Shown piece by piece: positions 32,614 to 46,114 of a stretch of DNA of 64,000 nucleotides. The notes below the pieces were generated by a model. That model ran no database searches, was not told where the DNA came from, and was given only the letters and a program-made list of their open reading frames with translations. Source of the stretch: Ampullaceana balthica (lineage: Eukaryota > Mollusca > Gastropoda > Lymnaeidae); assembly GCA_944989445.1 (NCBI GenBank), contig CALYLW010000213.1, forward strand, positions 526,501-590,500. The letters run 5' to 3'. Within the stretch, counting starts at the first letter, position 1; every line of letters starts with the position of its first letter. A program made the translations under genes and the position numbers.

Positions 32614-32890
32614 CAGTGCTACTCAAAGTCAGGGCCGGTCTTAGCAATTGTGGGGCCCTATGCGGCTTAGGGTGCGAAGCGGATTGCGCGGGGCCTACCT
32701 ATAGTCTGGGTAGGGATAAGGAAATAATGAGGATAATAAAGAAAATTAACATAGGCGGGGCCTATAAAAGAGCGGGCCCACTGCGACCGCATTGGTTGCA
32801 GTGACCTAAGTGACAGGCCCTGCTCAAAGTGGTGGTCTGCGGACTTGTGCCGGTAGGTGGGCCATCAGCCGCCGGTCCGCAGAATTGATA
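32614..32890 (+). mobile_element. hAT terminus interrupted by a second hAT insertion
   Basis: The outer piece starts CAGTGCTACTCAAAGT at 32614 and resumes after the inner element at GTGGTCTGCGGACTTGTGCC, ending near GCCGGTCCGCAG (32881). This is the family of the intact small element at 46115-46300 (CAGTGCTTCTCAAACT, GCGGACCGG). No right terminus was found, so the outer copy is truncated. Confidence 0.55.
32630..32822. mobile_element. hAT MITE (193 bp) with 8-bp TSD
   Basis: CTCAAAGT at 32622-32629 is repeated exactly at 32823-32830. Termini are CAGGGCCGGTCTTAGCAATT on the left and, reverse-complemented, CAGGGCCTGTCACTTAGG on the right. The interior is rich in GGGGCC. No coding capacity. It lies inside an older hAT fragment. 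Confidence 0.85.
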
Positions 32891-32984
32891 AAGAAAGTAC
32901 ATAAAAATATAATCATCCTCCATTTGTAACCATATAAAAATGTCAATTTTTCGGCAATGCTAATAAATGATATTACTTTGAATA
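32891..32984. other. Short AT-rich spacer
   Basis: Unique AT-rich sequence between the hAT fragment and the 33-bp array. Nothing recognised. Confidence 0.4.
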
Positions 32985-33707
32985 AAGTTAGTCTACTAGT
33001 ATTTCAATACGTAGCTAAAGTTAGTCTACTAGTATTTCAATACGTAGCTAAAGTTAGTCTACTAGTATTTCAATACGTAGCTAAAGTTAGTCTACTAGTA
33101 TTTCAATACGTAGCTAAAGTTAGTCTACTAGTATTTCAATACGTAGCTAAAGTTAGTCTACTAGTATTTCAATACGTAGCTAAAGTTAGTCTACTAGTAT
33201 TTCAATACGTAGCTAAAGTTAGTCTACTAGTATTTCAATACGTAGCTAAAGTTAGTCTACTAGTATTTCAATACGTAGCTAAAGTTAGTCTACTAGTATT
33301 TCAATACGTAGCTAAAGTTAGTCTACTAGTATTTCAATACGTAGCTAAAGTTAGTCTACTAGTATTTCAATACGTAGCTAAAGTTAGTCTACTAGTATTT
33401 CAATACGTAGCTAAAGTTAGTCTACTAGTATTTCAATACGTAGCTAAAGTTAGTCTACTAGTATTTCAATACGTAGCTAAAGTTAGTCTACTAGTATTTC
33501 AATACGTAGCTAAAGTTAGTCTACTAGTATTTCAATACGTAGCTAAAGTTAGTCTACTAGTATTTCAATACGTAGCTAAAGTTAGTCTACTAGTATTTCA
33601 ATACGTAGCTAAAATTAGTCTACTAGTATTTCAATACGTAGCTAAAGTTAGTCTACTAGTATTTCAATACGTAGCTAAAGTTAGTCTACTAGTATTTCAA
33701 TACGTAG
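32985..33707 (+). repeat. 33-bp satellite, ~22 nearly identical copies
   Basis: The unit starts AAAGTTAGTCTACTAGTATT and ends TCAATACGTAGCT. Across about 22 units I see a single substitution (AAAATT near 33612). It is in frame with itself (11 codons), so a 258-codon frame runs through it; there is no sign of a gene. The homogeneity implies very recent amplification or strong homogenisation. Confidence 0.97.
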
Positions 33708-34214
33708 TCGTTATCGCCAATTATGTTAGATGAAGGACGTACCCCAAATTTTGGTCATTAGTTTATTTCAATCTGCTCCCAAAAAGAAGGGAAAAGAATA
33801 AGTAGAACAGAGCTATAGATCTTTCCCATAAGCCAAACAATTGATTGCATTCTTGTATGATGTAAAATGTAAAACTAAAATTATAAAATTTAATTTAAAA
33901 AAACAACAAAAATTTTAAAATAGCAATAGAGACAATTGAGTTTATATTAGATAGTGAAAAGATTTATTTTACCGAGTTTATAGATGGAATCATCCAGAGA
34001 ATTGACCCTGACTGAAAGATTCTGGAGAGGCTGGCCCCGGATGATCGGTGGATGCCCCTCATGGACGAGAAGACTCAACATAGATGGACAAGAAAGGAAC
34101 AATTTTAACTCACTATTTGTAACTATGAAGACCTCTTTATTTAAAAATTTTTAAAAATAAATTGAAATGTCTGTTGAATTTTTTAGTTTCTAGTTTCGTT
34201 CTAAAAATAATATA
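33708..34214. other. AT-rich stretch, possible element fragment at 33.97-34.1 kb
   Basis: No gene. The GC-richer segment 34000-34110 contrasts with its AT-rich surroundings and may be a short transposon piece, but I cannot assign it. Confidence 0.3.
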
Positions 34215-34493
34215 CCGTATATTCCCGCGTATAAGACGACTTTTAACTCTAAAAATCTTCTCAAAAGTCCGGGGTCGTCTTATCAGAATTGTACCTGTTC
34301 GTAGAGTACCGTAAAGGCCGTAATGCATTACAGTATACACATTGGTAACAGTCAAGAAAAATGAAGTTTCAATGTCAAAGTATGTTAGAAGAGTGGTGTC
34401 TTATACTGCGAAAATAGCTTACAATCTATATTTTAATAGGAAAAGTAGGGGGGTCGTCTTATACGCCCATTCGTCTTATACGCCAGAATATAG
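34215..34493. mobile_element. Inverted-repeat element, probable Tc1/mariner-type MITE
   Basis: The left end CCGTATATTCCCGCGTATAA (after TA at 34213-34214) is matched by the right end, which reverse-complemented reads CCTATATTCTGGCGTATAAG. Each arm contains a second GTCGTCTTAT/ATAAGACGAC phrase. TA at the left edge suits a mariner-type target, but the right flank is imperfect. No transposase. Confidence 0.6.
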
Positions 34494-35021
34494 GATGATA
34501 CAAATCTATTCACGTTTAAGATCACTTTTACAATTGGGGAATTTAAAAAAATTATCAGACTTTAAAATTATTTAAACTGTTTTAAAAATTGTAAAGTTGA
34601 CATTATTCGAAAGCTGAAGCTGAGAAACATAGAGATAACATCAGCGATGGATAGATAACTTATCAAATTAGTATTTCGTTTTAAAAAGTATTTTTTGTGT
34701 GTAAGATTTAAACTTGAATTGGACAAATTTCAAACAAAACTTTATTAGAGAAAAATTGTTTAAAATTTGACAAGGGAAATAATACTATAAACTAAATTTT
34801 CTCATTTCAAGGTATATTCTGTCCCTTGATCTTCTTCATAATACAGCCTTAAGGAAACAACAGTTGGGTTAACACACACACTTACATTGACTTGACATTT
34901 GAATCTCTCGAATGAGAAGATACACAAAAACACCGTGTATTAATATGGATTAACTGCCCCTGTCTTCTCTGTGATAAAGAAATCCTTACAATCCAACAAC
35001 AGTCATAGGAGCAACATCATG
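34494..35021. other. AT-rich spacer before the large satellite
   Basis: Unique-looking AT-rich sequence with no recognisable gene, RNA or element. Confidence 0.4.
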
Positions 35022-36589
35022 AAAGTCACAGCACATATACGATAGGAAGTCACATCACATATACGATAGGAAGTCACATCACATATACGATAGGAAGTCA
35101 CATCACATATACGATAGGAAGTCACATCACATATACGATAGGAAGTCACATCACATATACGATAGGAAGTCACATCACATATACGATAGGAAGTCACATC
35201 ACATATACGATAGGAAGTCACAGCACATATACGATAGGAAGTCACATCACATATACGATAGGAAGTCACATCACATATACGATAGGAAGTCACATCACAT
35301 ATACGATAGGAAGTCACATCACATATACGATAGGAAGTCACATCACATATACGATAGGAAGTCACAGCACATATACGATAGGAAGTCACATCACATATAC
35401 GATAGGAAGTCACATCACATATACGATAGGAAGTCACAGCACATATACGATAGGAAGTCACATCACATATACGATAGGAAGTCACATCACATATACGATA
35501 GGAAGTCACAGCACATATACGATAGGAAGTCACAGCACATATACGATAGGAAGTCACATCACATATACGATAGGAAGTCACATCACATATACGATAGGAA
35601 GTCACAGCACATATACGATAGGAAGTCACAGCACATATACGATAGGAAGTCACATCACATATACGATAGGAAGTCACATCACATATACGATAGGAAGTCA
35701 CATCACATATACGATAGGAAGTCACAGCACATATACGATAGGAAGTCACATCACATATACGATAGGAAGTCACATCACATATACGATAGGAAGTCACAGC
35801 ACATATACGATTAGGAAGTCACAGCACATATACGATAGGAAGTCACAGCACATATACGATAGGAAGTCACAGCACATATACTATAGGAAGTCACATCACA
35901 TATACGATAGGAAGTCACATCACATATACGATAGGAAGTCACAGCACATATACGATAGGAAGTCACAGCACATATATATTAGGAAGTCACAGCACATATA
36001 CGATAGGAAGTCACAGCACATATACGATAGGAAGTCACAGCACATATACGATAGGAAGTCACAGCACATATACGATAGGAAGTCACAGCACATATACGAT
36101 AGGAAGTCACAGCACATATACGATAGGAAGTCACAGCACATATACGATAGGAAGTCACAGCACATATACGATAGGAAGTCACAGCACATATACGATAGGA
36201 AGTCACAGCACATATACGATAGGAAGTCACAGCACATATACGATAGGAAGTCACAGCACATATACGATAGGAAGTCACATCACATATACGATAGGAAGTC
36301 ACATCACATATACGATAGGAAGTCACAGCACATATACGATAGGAAGTCACAGCACATATACGATAGGAAGTCACATCACATATACGATAGGAAGTCACAT
36401 CACATATACGATAGGAAGTCACATCACATATACGATAGGAAGTCACATCACATATACGATAGGAAGTCACATCACATATACGATAGGAAGTCACATCACA
36501 TATACGATAGGAAGTCACATCACATATACGATAGGAAGTCACATCACATATACGATAGGAAGTCACATCACATATACGATAGGAAGTCA

Positions 36590-37970
36590 CAGCACATATA
36601 TATTAGGAAGTCACAGCACATATACGATAGGAAGTCACAGCACATATACGATAGGAAGTCACAGCACATATATATTAGGAAGTCACATCACATATACGAT
36701 AGGAAGTCAAATCACATATACGATAGGAAGTCACAGCACATATACGATAGGAAGTCACAGCACATATATATTAGGAAGTCACATCACATATACGATAGGA
36801 AGTCACAGCACATATACGATAGGAAGTCACAGCACATATACGATAGGAAGTCACAGCACATATACGATAGGAAGTCACAGCACATATACGATAGGAAGTC
36901 ACAGCACATATATATTAGGAAGTCACAGCACATATACGATTGGAAGTCACAGCACATATACGATAGGAAGTCACAGCACATATACGATAGGAAGTCACAG
37001 CACATATATATTAGGAAGTCACAGCACATATACGATAGGAAGTCACAGCACATATACGATAGGAAGTCACATCACATATACGATTGGAAGTCACATCACA
37101 TATACTATAGGAAGTCACATCACATATACGATAGGAAGTCACAGCACATATACGATAGGAAGTCACATCACATATACGATAGGAAGTCACATCACATATA
37201 CGATTGGAAGTCACATCACATATACGATAGGAAGTCACATCACATATACGATAGGAAGTCACAGCACATATACGATAGGAAGTCACATCACATATACGAT
37301 TGGAAGTCACATCACATATACGATAGGAAGTCACAGCACATATACGATAGGAAGTCACATCACATATACGATAGGAAGTCACATCACATATACGATTGGA
37401 AGTCACATCACATATACGATAGGAAGTCACAGCACATATACGATAGGAAGTCACATCACATATACGATAGGAAGTCACATCACATATACGATAGGAAGTC
37501 ACATCACATATACGATAGGAAGTCACATCACATATACGATAGGAAGTCACAGCACATATACGATAGGAAGTCACAGCACATATACGATAGGAAGTCACAT
37601 CACATATACGATAGGAAGTCACAGCACATGTATATTAGGAAGTCACAGCACATATACGATAGGAAGTCACATCACATATACGATAGGAAGTCACAGCACA
37701 TATACGATAGGAAGTCACATCACATATACGATAGGAAGTCACATCACATATACGATAGGAAGTCACATCACATATACGATAGGAAGTCACAGCACATATA
37801 CGATAGGAAGTCACAGCACATATACGATAGGAAGCTACATCACATATACGATAGGAAGTCACATCACATTTACGATAGGAAGTCACATCACATATACGAT
37901 AGGAAGTCACAGCACATATACGATAGGAAGTCACATCACATATACGATAGGAAGTCACAGCACATATATA
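36590..37970. repeat. Higher-order block in the 24-bp satellite (copy 1)
   Basis: Variant order in this block recurs 2160 bp (90 units) downstream at about 38750-40130 almost without change. Diagnostic shared variants are GAAGTCAAATCAC near 36705/38865 and CACATGTATATTAGG at 37626/39786. A partial copy also lies 1368 bp (57 units) downstream of the start, at about 37970-38400. Confidence 0.85.
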
Positions 37971-38749
37971 TTAGGAAGTCACAGCACATATACGATAGGA
38001 AGTCACAGCACATATACGATAGGAAGTCACAGCACATATATATTAGGAAGTCACATCACATATACGATAGGAAGTCAAATCACATATACGATAGGAAGTC
38101 ACAGCACATATACGATAGGAAGTCACAGCACATATATATTAGGAAGTCACATCACATATACGATAGGAAGTCACAGCACATATACGATAGGAAGTCACAG
38201 CACATATACGATAGGAAGTCACAGCACATATACGATAGGAAGTCACAGCACATATACGATAGGAAGTCACAGCACATATATATTAGGAAGTCACAGCACA
38301 TATACGATTGGAAGTCACAGCACATATACGATAGGAAGTCACAGCACATATACGATAGGAAGTCACAGCACATATATATTAGGAAGTCACAGCACATATA
38401 CGATAGGAAGTCACAGCACATATACGATAGGAAGTCACATCACATATACGATAGGAAGTCACATCACATATACTATAGGAAGTCACATCACATATACGAT
38501 ATGAAGTCACAGCACATATACGATAGGAAGTCACATCACATATACGATAGGAAGTCACATCACATATACGATTGGAAGTCACATCACATATACGATAGGA
38601 AGTCACATCACATATACGATAGGAAGTCACAGCACATATACGATAGGAAGTCACATCACATATACGATAGGAAGTCACATCACATATACGATAGGAAGTC
38701 ACAGCACATATACGATAGGAAGTCACATCACATATACGATAGGAAGTCA

Positions 38750-40130
38750 CAGCACATATATATTAGGAAGTCACAGCACATATACGATAGGAAGTCACAG
38801 CACATATACGATAGGAAGTCACAGCACATATATATTAGGAAGTCACATCACATATACGATAGGAAGTCAAATCACATATACGATAGGAAGTCACAGCACA
38901 TATACGATAGGAAGTCACAGCACATATATATTAGGAAGTCACATCACATATACGATAGGAAGTCACAGCACATATACGATAGGAAGTCACAGCACATATA
39001 CGATAGGAAGTCACAGCACATATACGATAGGAAGTCACAGCACATATACGATAGGAAGTCACAGCACATATATATTAGGAAGTCACAGCACATATACGAT
39101 TGGAAGTCACAGCACATATACGATAGGAAGTCACAGCACATATACGATAGGAAGTCACAGCACATATATATTAGGAAGTCACAGCACATATACGATAGGA
39201 AGTCACAGCACATATACGATAGGAAGTCACATCACATATACGATAGGAAGTCACATCACATATACTATAGGAAGTCACATCACATATACGATAGGAAGTC
39301 ACAGCACATATACGATAGGAAGTCACATCACATATACGATAGGAAGTCACATCACATATACGATTGTAAGTCACATCACATATACGATAGGAAGTCACAT
39401 CACATATACGATAGGAAGTCACAGCACATATACGATAGGAAGTCACATAACATATACGATTGGAAGTCACATCACATATACGATAGGAAGTCACAGCACA
39501 TATACGATAGGAAGTCACATCACATATACGATAGGAAGTCACATCACATATACGATTGGAAGTCACATCACATATACGATAGGAAGTCACAGCACATATA
39601 CGATAGGAAGTCACATCACATATACGATAGGAAGTCACATCACATATACGATAGGAAGTCACATCACATATACGATAGGAAGTCACATCACATATACGAT
39701 AGGAAGTCACAGCACATATACGATAGGAAGTCACAGCACATATACGATAGGAAGTCACATCACATATACGATAGGAAGTCACAGCACATGTATATTAGGA
39801 AGTCACAGCACATATACGATAGGAAGTCACATCACATATACGATAGGAAGTCACAGCACATATACGATAGGAAGTCACATCACATATACGATAGGAAGTC
39901 ACATCACATATACGATAGGAAGTCACATCACATATACGATAGGAAGTCACAGCACATATACGATAGGAAGTCACAGCACATATACGATAGGAAGTCACAT
40001 CACATATACGATAGGAAGTCACATCACATATACGATAGGAAGTCACATCATATATACGATAGGAAGTCACAGCACATATACGATAGGAAGTCACATCACA
40101 TATACGATAGGAAGTCACAGCACATATACG
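38750..40130. repeat. Higher-order block in the 24-bp satellite (copy 2)
   Basis: This is the duplicate of 36590-37970 at an offset of 2160 bp. A few substitutions separate the copies, for example GAAGCTACATC at 37833 against GAAGTCACATC here, and GATTGG/GATAGG or GATTGTAAG changes. At the right edge one extra unit precedes a further partial block that starts near 40141. Confidence 0.85.
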
Positions 40131-43100
40131 ATAGGAAGTCACAGCACATATATATTAGGAAGTCACAGCACATATACGATAGGAAGTCACAGCACATATA
40201 CGATAGGAAGTCACAGCACATATATATTAGGAAGTCACATCACATATACGATAGGAAGTCAAATCACATATACGATAGGAAGTCACATCACATATACGAT
40301 AGGAAGTCACATCACATATACGATAGGAAGTCACAGCACATATACGATAGGAAGTCACATCACATATACGATAGGAAGTCACATCACATATACGATAGGA
40401 AGTCACAGCACATATATATTAGGAAGTCACAGCACATATACGATAGGAAGTCACAGCACATATACGATAGGAAGTTACAGCACATATATATTAGGAAGTC
40501 ACATCACATATACGATAGGAAGTCACATCACATATACGATAGGAAGTCACATCACATATACTATAGGAAGTCACATCACATATACGATAGGAAGTCACAG
40601 CACATATACGATAGGAAGTCACATCACATATACGATAGGAAGTCACATCACATATACGATTGGAAGTCACATCACATATACGATAGGAAGTCACATCACA
40701 TATACGATAGGAAGTCACAGCACATATACGATAGGAAGTCACATCACATATACGATTGGAAGTCACATCACATATACGATAGGAAGTCACAGCACATATA
40801 CGATAGGAAGTCACATCACATATACGATTGGAAGTCACATCACATATACGATAGGAAGTCACAGCACATATACGATAGGAAGTCACAGCACATATACGAT
40901 AGGAAGTCACATCACATATACGATAGGAAGTCACATCACATATACGATTGGAAGTCACATCACATATACGATAGGAAGTCACATCACATATACGATAGGA
41001 AGTCACAGCACATATACGATAGGAAGTCACAGCACATATACGATAGGAAGTCACAGCACATATACGATAGGAAGTCACATCACATATACGATAGGAAGTC
41101 ACAGCACATATATATTAGGAAGTCACAGCACATATACGATAGGAAGTCACAGCACATATACGATAGGAAGTCACAGCACATATACGATAGGAAGTCACAG
41201 CACATATACGATAGGAAGTCACATCACATATACGATAGGAAGTCACATCACATATACGATAGGAAGTCACATCACATATACGATAGGAAGTCACATCACA
41301 TATACGATTGGAAGTCACATCACATATACGATAGGAAGTCACATCACATATACTATAGGAAGTCACATCACATATACGATAGGAAGTCACAGCACATATA
41401 CGATAGGAAGTCACATCACATATACGATAGGAAGTCACATCACATATACGATAGGAAGTCACATCACATATACGATAGGAAGTCACAGCACATATACGAT
41501 AGGAAGTCACATCACATATACGATAGGAAGTCACATCACATATACGATAGGAAGTCACATCACATATACGATAGTAAGTCACATCACATATACGATTGGA
41601 AGTCACATCACATATACGATAGTAAGTCACATCACATATACGATAGTAAGTCACATCACATATACGATAGGAAGTCACATCACATATACGATAGTAAGTC
41701 ACATCACATATACGATAGGAAGTCACATCACATATACGATAGTAAGTCACATCACATATACGATAGTAAGTCACATCACATATACGATAGTAAGTCACAT
41801 CACATATACGATAGGAAGTCACATCACATATACGATAGGAAGTCACATCACATATACGATAGGAAGTCACATCACATATACGATAGGAAGTCACAGCACA
41901 TATATATTAGGAAGTCACATCACATATACTATAGGAAGTCACATCACATATACGATAGGAAGTCACATCACATATACGATAGGAAGTCACATCACATATA
42001 CGATAGGAAGTCACATCACATATACGATAGGAAGTCACATCACATATACGATAGGAAGTCACATCACATATACAATAGTAAGTCACAGCACATATACGAT
42101 AGGAAGTCACATCACATATACTATAGGAAGTCACAGCACATATACGATAGGAAGTCACATCACATATACGATAGGAAGTCACATCACATATACGATAGGA
42201 AGTCACATCACATATACGATAGGAAGTCACATCACATATACGATAGGAAGTCACAGCACATATACGATAGGAAGTCACAGCACATATACGATAGGAAGTC
42301 ACAGCACATATACGATAGGAAGTCACAGCACATATACGATAGGAAGTCACAGCACATATACGATAGGAAGTCACATCACATATACGATAGGAAGTCACAT
42401 CACATATACGATAGGAAGTCACATCACATATACGATAGGAAGTCACATCACATATACGATAGGAAGTCACAGCACATATACGATAGGAAGTCACATCACA
42501 TATACGATAGGAAGTCACAGCACATATACGATAGGAAGTCACATCACATATACGATAGGAAGTCACATCACATATACGATAGGAAGTCACATCACATATA
42601 CGATAGGAAGTCACATCACATATACGATAGGAAGTCACATCACATATACGATAGGAAGTCACATCACATATACGATAGGAAGTCACATCACATATACGAT
42701 AGGAAGTCACATCACATATACGATAGGAAGTCACATCACATATACGATAGGAAGTCACATCACATATACGATAGGAAGTCACATCACATATACGATAGGA
42801 AGTCACAGCACATATACGATAGGAAGTCACAGCACATATACGATAGGAAGTCACAGCACATATATATTAGGAAGTCACATCACATATAATATAGGAAGTC
42901 ACATCACATATACGATAGGAAGTCACATCACATATACGATAGGAAGTCACATCACATATACGATAGGAAGTCACATCACATATACGATAGGAAGTCACAT
43001 CACATATACGATAGTAAGTCACAGCACATATACGATAGGAAGTCACATCACATATACTATAGGAAGTCACATCACATATACGATAGGAAGTCACATCACA

Positions 43101-43431
43101 TATACGATAGGAAGTCACATCACATATACGATAGGAAGTCACATCACATATACGATAGGAAGTCACATCACATATACGATAGGAAGTCACATCACATATA
43201 CGATAGGAAGTCACATCGCATATACGATAGTAAGTCACAGCACATATACGATAGGAACTCACATCACATATACTATAGGAAGTCACAGCACATATACGAT
43301 AGGAAGTCACATCACATATACTATAGGAAGTCACAGCACATATACGATAGGAAGTCACATCACATATACGATAGGAAGTCACATCACATATACGATAGGA
43401 AGTCACATCACATATACGATAGGAAGTCACA

Positions 43432-43857
43432 TTGTTAGCTATGTTCACAGATCTAACCCTAACCATAAACATATCCTTCACCTCGTTAGTGAAGTAATAA
43501 TGAAATTCATCAGCTTCAACTTTAAAATGGGGCGCTTTTCAATGATGTAATGCAATTTATAGCTATATAATCATAAGCTCATTTTGAATACAACGATTGC
43601 AATTCAATATTGATGACATATGTCTTTAAGTAATACAAAACGATGCCGAGAAAGACGCGTTTGTGCGGAGGCCATAGGTATTGTGTCTGAAGTCTCCTAA
43701 AGAAACTTCTCTGAATACGGTCATCACAAAGATACGCTCGTACAGTTGAGATGCATCAGAACAGTTCTCAAACTGGTTTAATTCAATATGTTAATCGGAC
43801 TTTGAGTAAACATTATAATTGGATTCCAAGATGCGATGCTAAAGATCGTGCAATGAT
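43432..43857. other. Spacer after the satellite, no gene
   Basis: It starts with CTAACCCTAACC at 43453, two units resembling telomeric repeat, too few to mean a telomere. The remainder is unique AT-rich sequence. Confidence 0.4.
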
Positions 43858-44249
43858 ACCATGAGACCACTACTGCATACCTCTAGCAGACCATGAGACC
43901 ACTACTGCATACCTCTGGCAGACCATGAGACCACTACTGCACACCTCTGGCAGACCATGAGACCACTACTGTATACCTCTGGCAGACCATGAGACCACTA
44001 CTGCATACCTCTGGCAGACCATGAGACCACTACTGTATACCTCTGGCAGACCATGAGACCACTACTGTATACCTCTGGCAGACCATGAGACCACTACTGT
44101 ATACCTCTGGCAGACCATGAGACCACTACTGTATACCTCTGGCAGACCATGAGACCACTACTGTATACCTCTGGCAGACCATGAGACCACTACTGTATAC
44201 CTCTGGCAGACCATGAGACCACTACTGTATACCTCTGGCAGACCATGAC
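43858..44249 (+). repeat. 32-bp minisatellite, ~12 copies
   Basis: The unit is GACCATGAGACCACTACTG followed by TATACCTCTGGCA. A GCATAC/GTATAC difference splits early from late copies; later copies are identical. Confidence 0.95.
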
Positions 44250-44548
44250 TGGGATGAATCTGAAAGTCACAGAGGCGGACTAAGACTGAAGTGAAAGTTT
44301 TTGTGAAACCTTTCTAATAAACCGTCGTATATCAAATAAGTTAGATTTGAAAAAATTCTCTCCATTTGACACGTGACTATTGATGGGAAAAAAGAACGTT
44401 TGAATGACTCCTTCAGAAACTCAATCTAAATAAAAAAAAGTAAAAAAAATCTTTTTTTTTAAAAAAAAGGAAACGCTTTTATTTACATATAGAAAGTGTA
44501 CTAAAAAGAAGAATTTTTCTTTCCTATGAAAACAGGTGAAATCGGTGA
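44250..44548. other. AT-rich spacer
   Basis: A-rich runs at about 44430-44470. Nothing recognised. Confidence 0.4.
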
Positions 44549-44787
44549 ACCTATCTACTGCACATAAAAGCGCGGGGCGCCCATCACAAATCATTTCTCA
44601 TTGCAACTATTCTCTTACATATAGATAAATATTTCTAATTAATGTGATAGTAGCATTTATATGATCAAAGTTGGGAAACTTTTACTGTTTATTAATATTC
44701 ATACAAATTTGTTTTTATGTTTCGCAGCCTTGTACACGATAGAGAGTTGTGATGAGCGCCCCACGCTTTTATGTGCAGTAGATAGGT
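44549..44787. mobile_element. Foldback element with ~41-bp inverted arms
   Basis: The left arm 44549-44589 begins ACCTATCTACTGCACATAAA and the right arm 44748-44787 is its inverted copy with two substitutions and a one-base gap. Both arms contain GCGCCC. A loop of about 158 bp AT-rich sequence separates them. There is no clear target duplication, so the class (MITE or foldback) is open. Confidence 0.7.
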
Positions 44788-46114
44788 CTAACACAATTGA
44801 ACTTTTCAGTGTGTACTTATTGTTTAGTTAGCACCTTGGCCTTTTTGGTCCTAATTTTGGAAGGAAGGGAGATTTTATATTGTTAGGTTATCTTAGACTT
44901 TAGACCAATGGCTATCGGTTTCCATGGTGACCCCTGGGCCTCGAATTAAAAACGGAGGAGGGAAACGGGAGGAGCAAAAAACTAACGGGATCGGGGGGGG
45001 GGCGAGTGGCTAGTTTTGTTTTTACGTAACCCTGAACCGCCTCTGATCTCCAAACAAGTGTACACCTGTGACAACATCAGACGGTCCTGGAATTCTCTCT
45101 GACAAGTTTCCTGGTGTAAAAAATCGCGTGCTAATAATTTAGTGCAAACATCAACCCCCCCCCTCCAGCCCATTAACTAACATACAGTGTATGGCATTAA
45201 TTCATATGCCTTCATGTAAACCTTGACATAAAGGCGTGGGGGGGGGGAGGGGATAAGGCTGGTGGTTTTTTTGCAAGGGGGAGAAGCATTGGATAGATTG
45301 GGGGCCATTTAAGTGGGTCTGGGTTGTCATTCTTGGATAGATGGGGGGTCATTTAAGTGGGTCTGGGTTGTCATTCGGGAATATACGGGTCGTCTTTGAG
45401 AGAACCTTCCTGGCGTTTGCTGTATTTAAAGTGTGTGATTGTAACCTTCCAAAGTTGTAACAGAGAGGGGATCATAGGGGGCCATAACTGGAGATGTGGA
45501 ATAGCAGGAGGTCAAGATGACCAGGCATGAGGTCAATGGTGGCCATAACAGGAGATGTGGAATAGCAGGAGGTCAAGATGACCAGGCATGAGGTCAATGG
45601 TGGCCATCCAAGCAGATATGGGTTTGTGGTCAGGAAGACACTGGTTGCCAGCCAGGAGGTGAAACTTAGGCCATTATCATTATCGCCTTGACATATTCCA
45701 ATGTCATGTATACTTACTATTCTTTTACCTTTCGCAAAGTTTAATTACAATTTACAACTGTTGTTTACGAGGACCCATTACACATTGACTAAATAAACGA
45801 ACGTTTATAAATTCTCTATATTAATGTTGCTGCCTACTCGGGACATTCCGCGAGTGTGTAGAGCACTCAGTTCAGTTGTGTCACCGTCCCTCACAACTAT
45901 GCTGTCACTATAACTAGTATCTGAATGCGTGTGTCCATATAAGATAAACACTGCCGTACCGCACCCTCCACACACACACACCCGGGGGCTGTAAAAAAGT
46001 GCCGCTGTCTTAAAAATCCCAATACCTGGCCCGAAAACCGGTTTGACCATATTTCGTGTGTCCCTTTCTCCCCTTATATAGCACACACGACCCCCCTTAC
46101 CCCACACTCTACAC
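44788..46114. other. Intergenic stretch with two short tandem duplications
   Basis: A roughly 43-bp phrase (GGATAGATTGGGGGCCATTT...) occurs twice at 45293-45375. A 61-bp phrase (AGATGTGGAATAGCAGGAGG...) occurs twice at about 45480-45605. G runs lie at 44993-45002 and 45237-45247. No gene or RNA recognised. Confidence 0.5.

Larger units (their letters stand above)
35022..43431. repeat. 24-bp satellite array, ~350 copies (8.4 kb)
   Basis: The unit is GAAGTCACATCACATATACG followed by ATAG. The main variants are CACAGCAC for CACATCAC, and a TATATATTAG ending that always follows CACAGCAC. Minor variants are GATTGG, TACTATAG and GATAGTAAG, the last clustered at 41570-41790. A single 1-bp insertion (near 35812) breaks the 24-bp register; otherwise register is kept to the end. 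Since 24 is 8 codons, most frames are open, including one of 1753 codons on the plus strand (37628-42889) repeating HIYDRKS(H/Q). No spacers are present, so this is not CRISPR-like. The left and right edges are abrupt. Confidence 0.98.

Noticed and set aside
32957..33733. 258-codon frame with VSLLVFQYVAK repeats
   Set aside because: Product of a nearly identical 33-bp array with no gene context.
37628..42889. 1753-codon open frame on the plus strand
   Set aside because: It is the 24-bp satellite read in one frame (HIYDRKS repeats). Other frames on both strands are also open, and substitutions show no codon-position bias.
35022..43431. CRISPR array
   Set aside because: Short regular repeats but no unique spacers; the 24-bp units are directly abutting, and the genome is eukaryotic.
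43453..43464. Telomeric repeat CTAACCCTAACC
   Set aside because: Only two units at a satellite edge, insufficient for a telomere or interstitial telomeric array.
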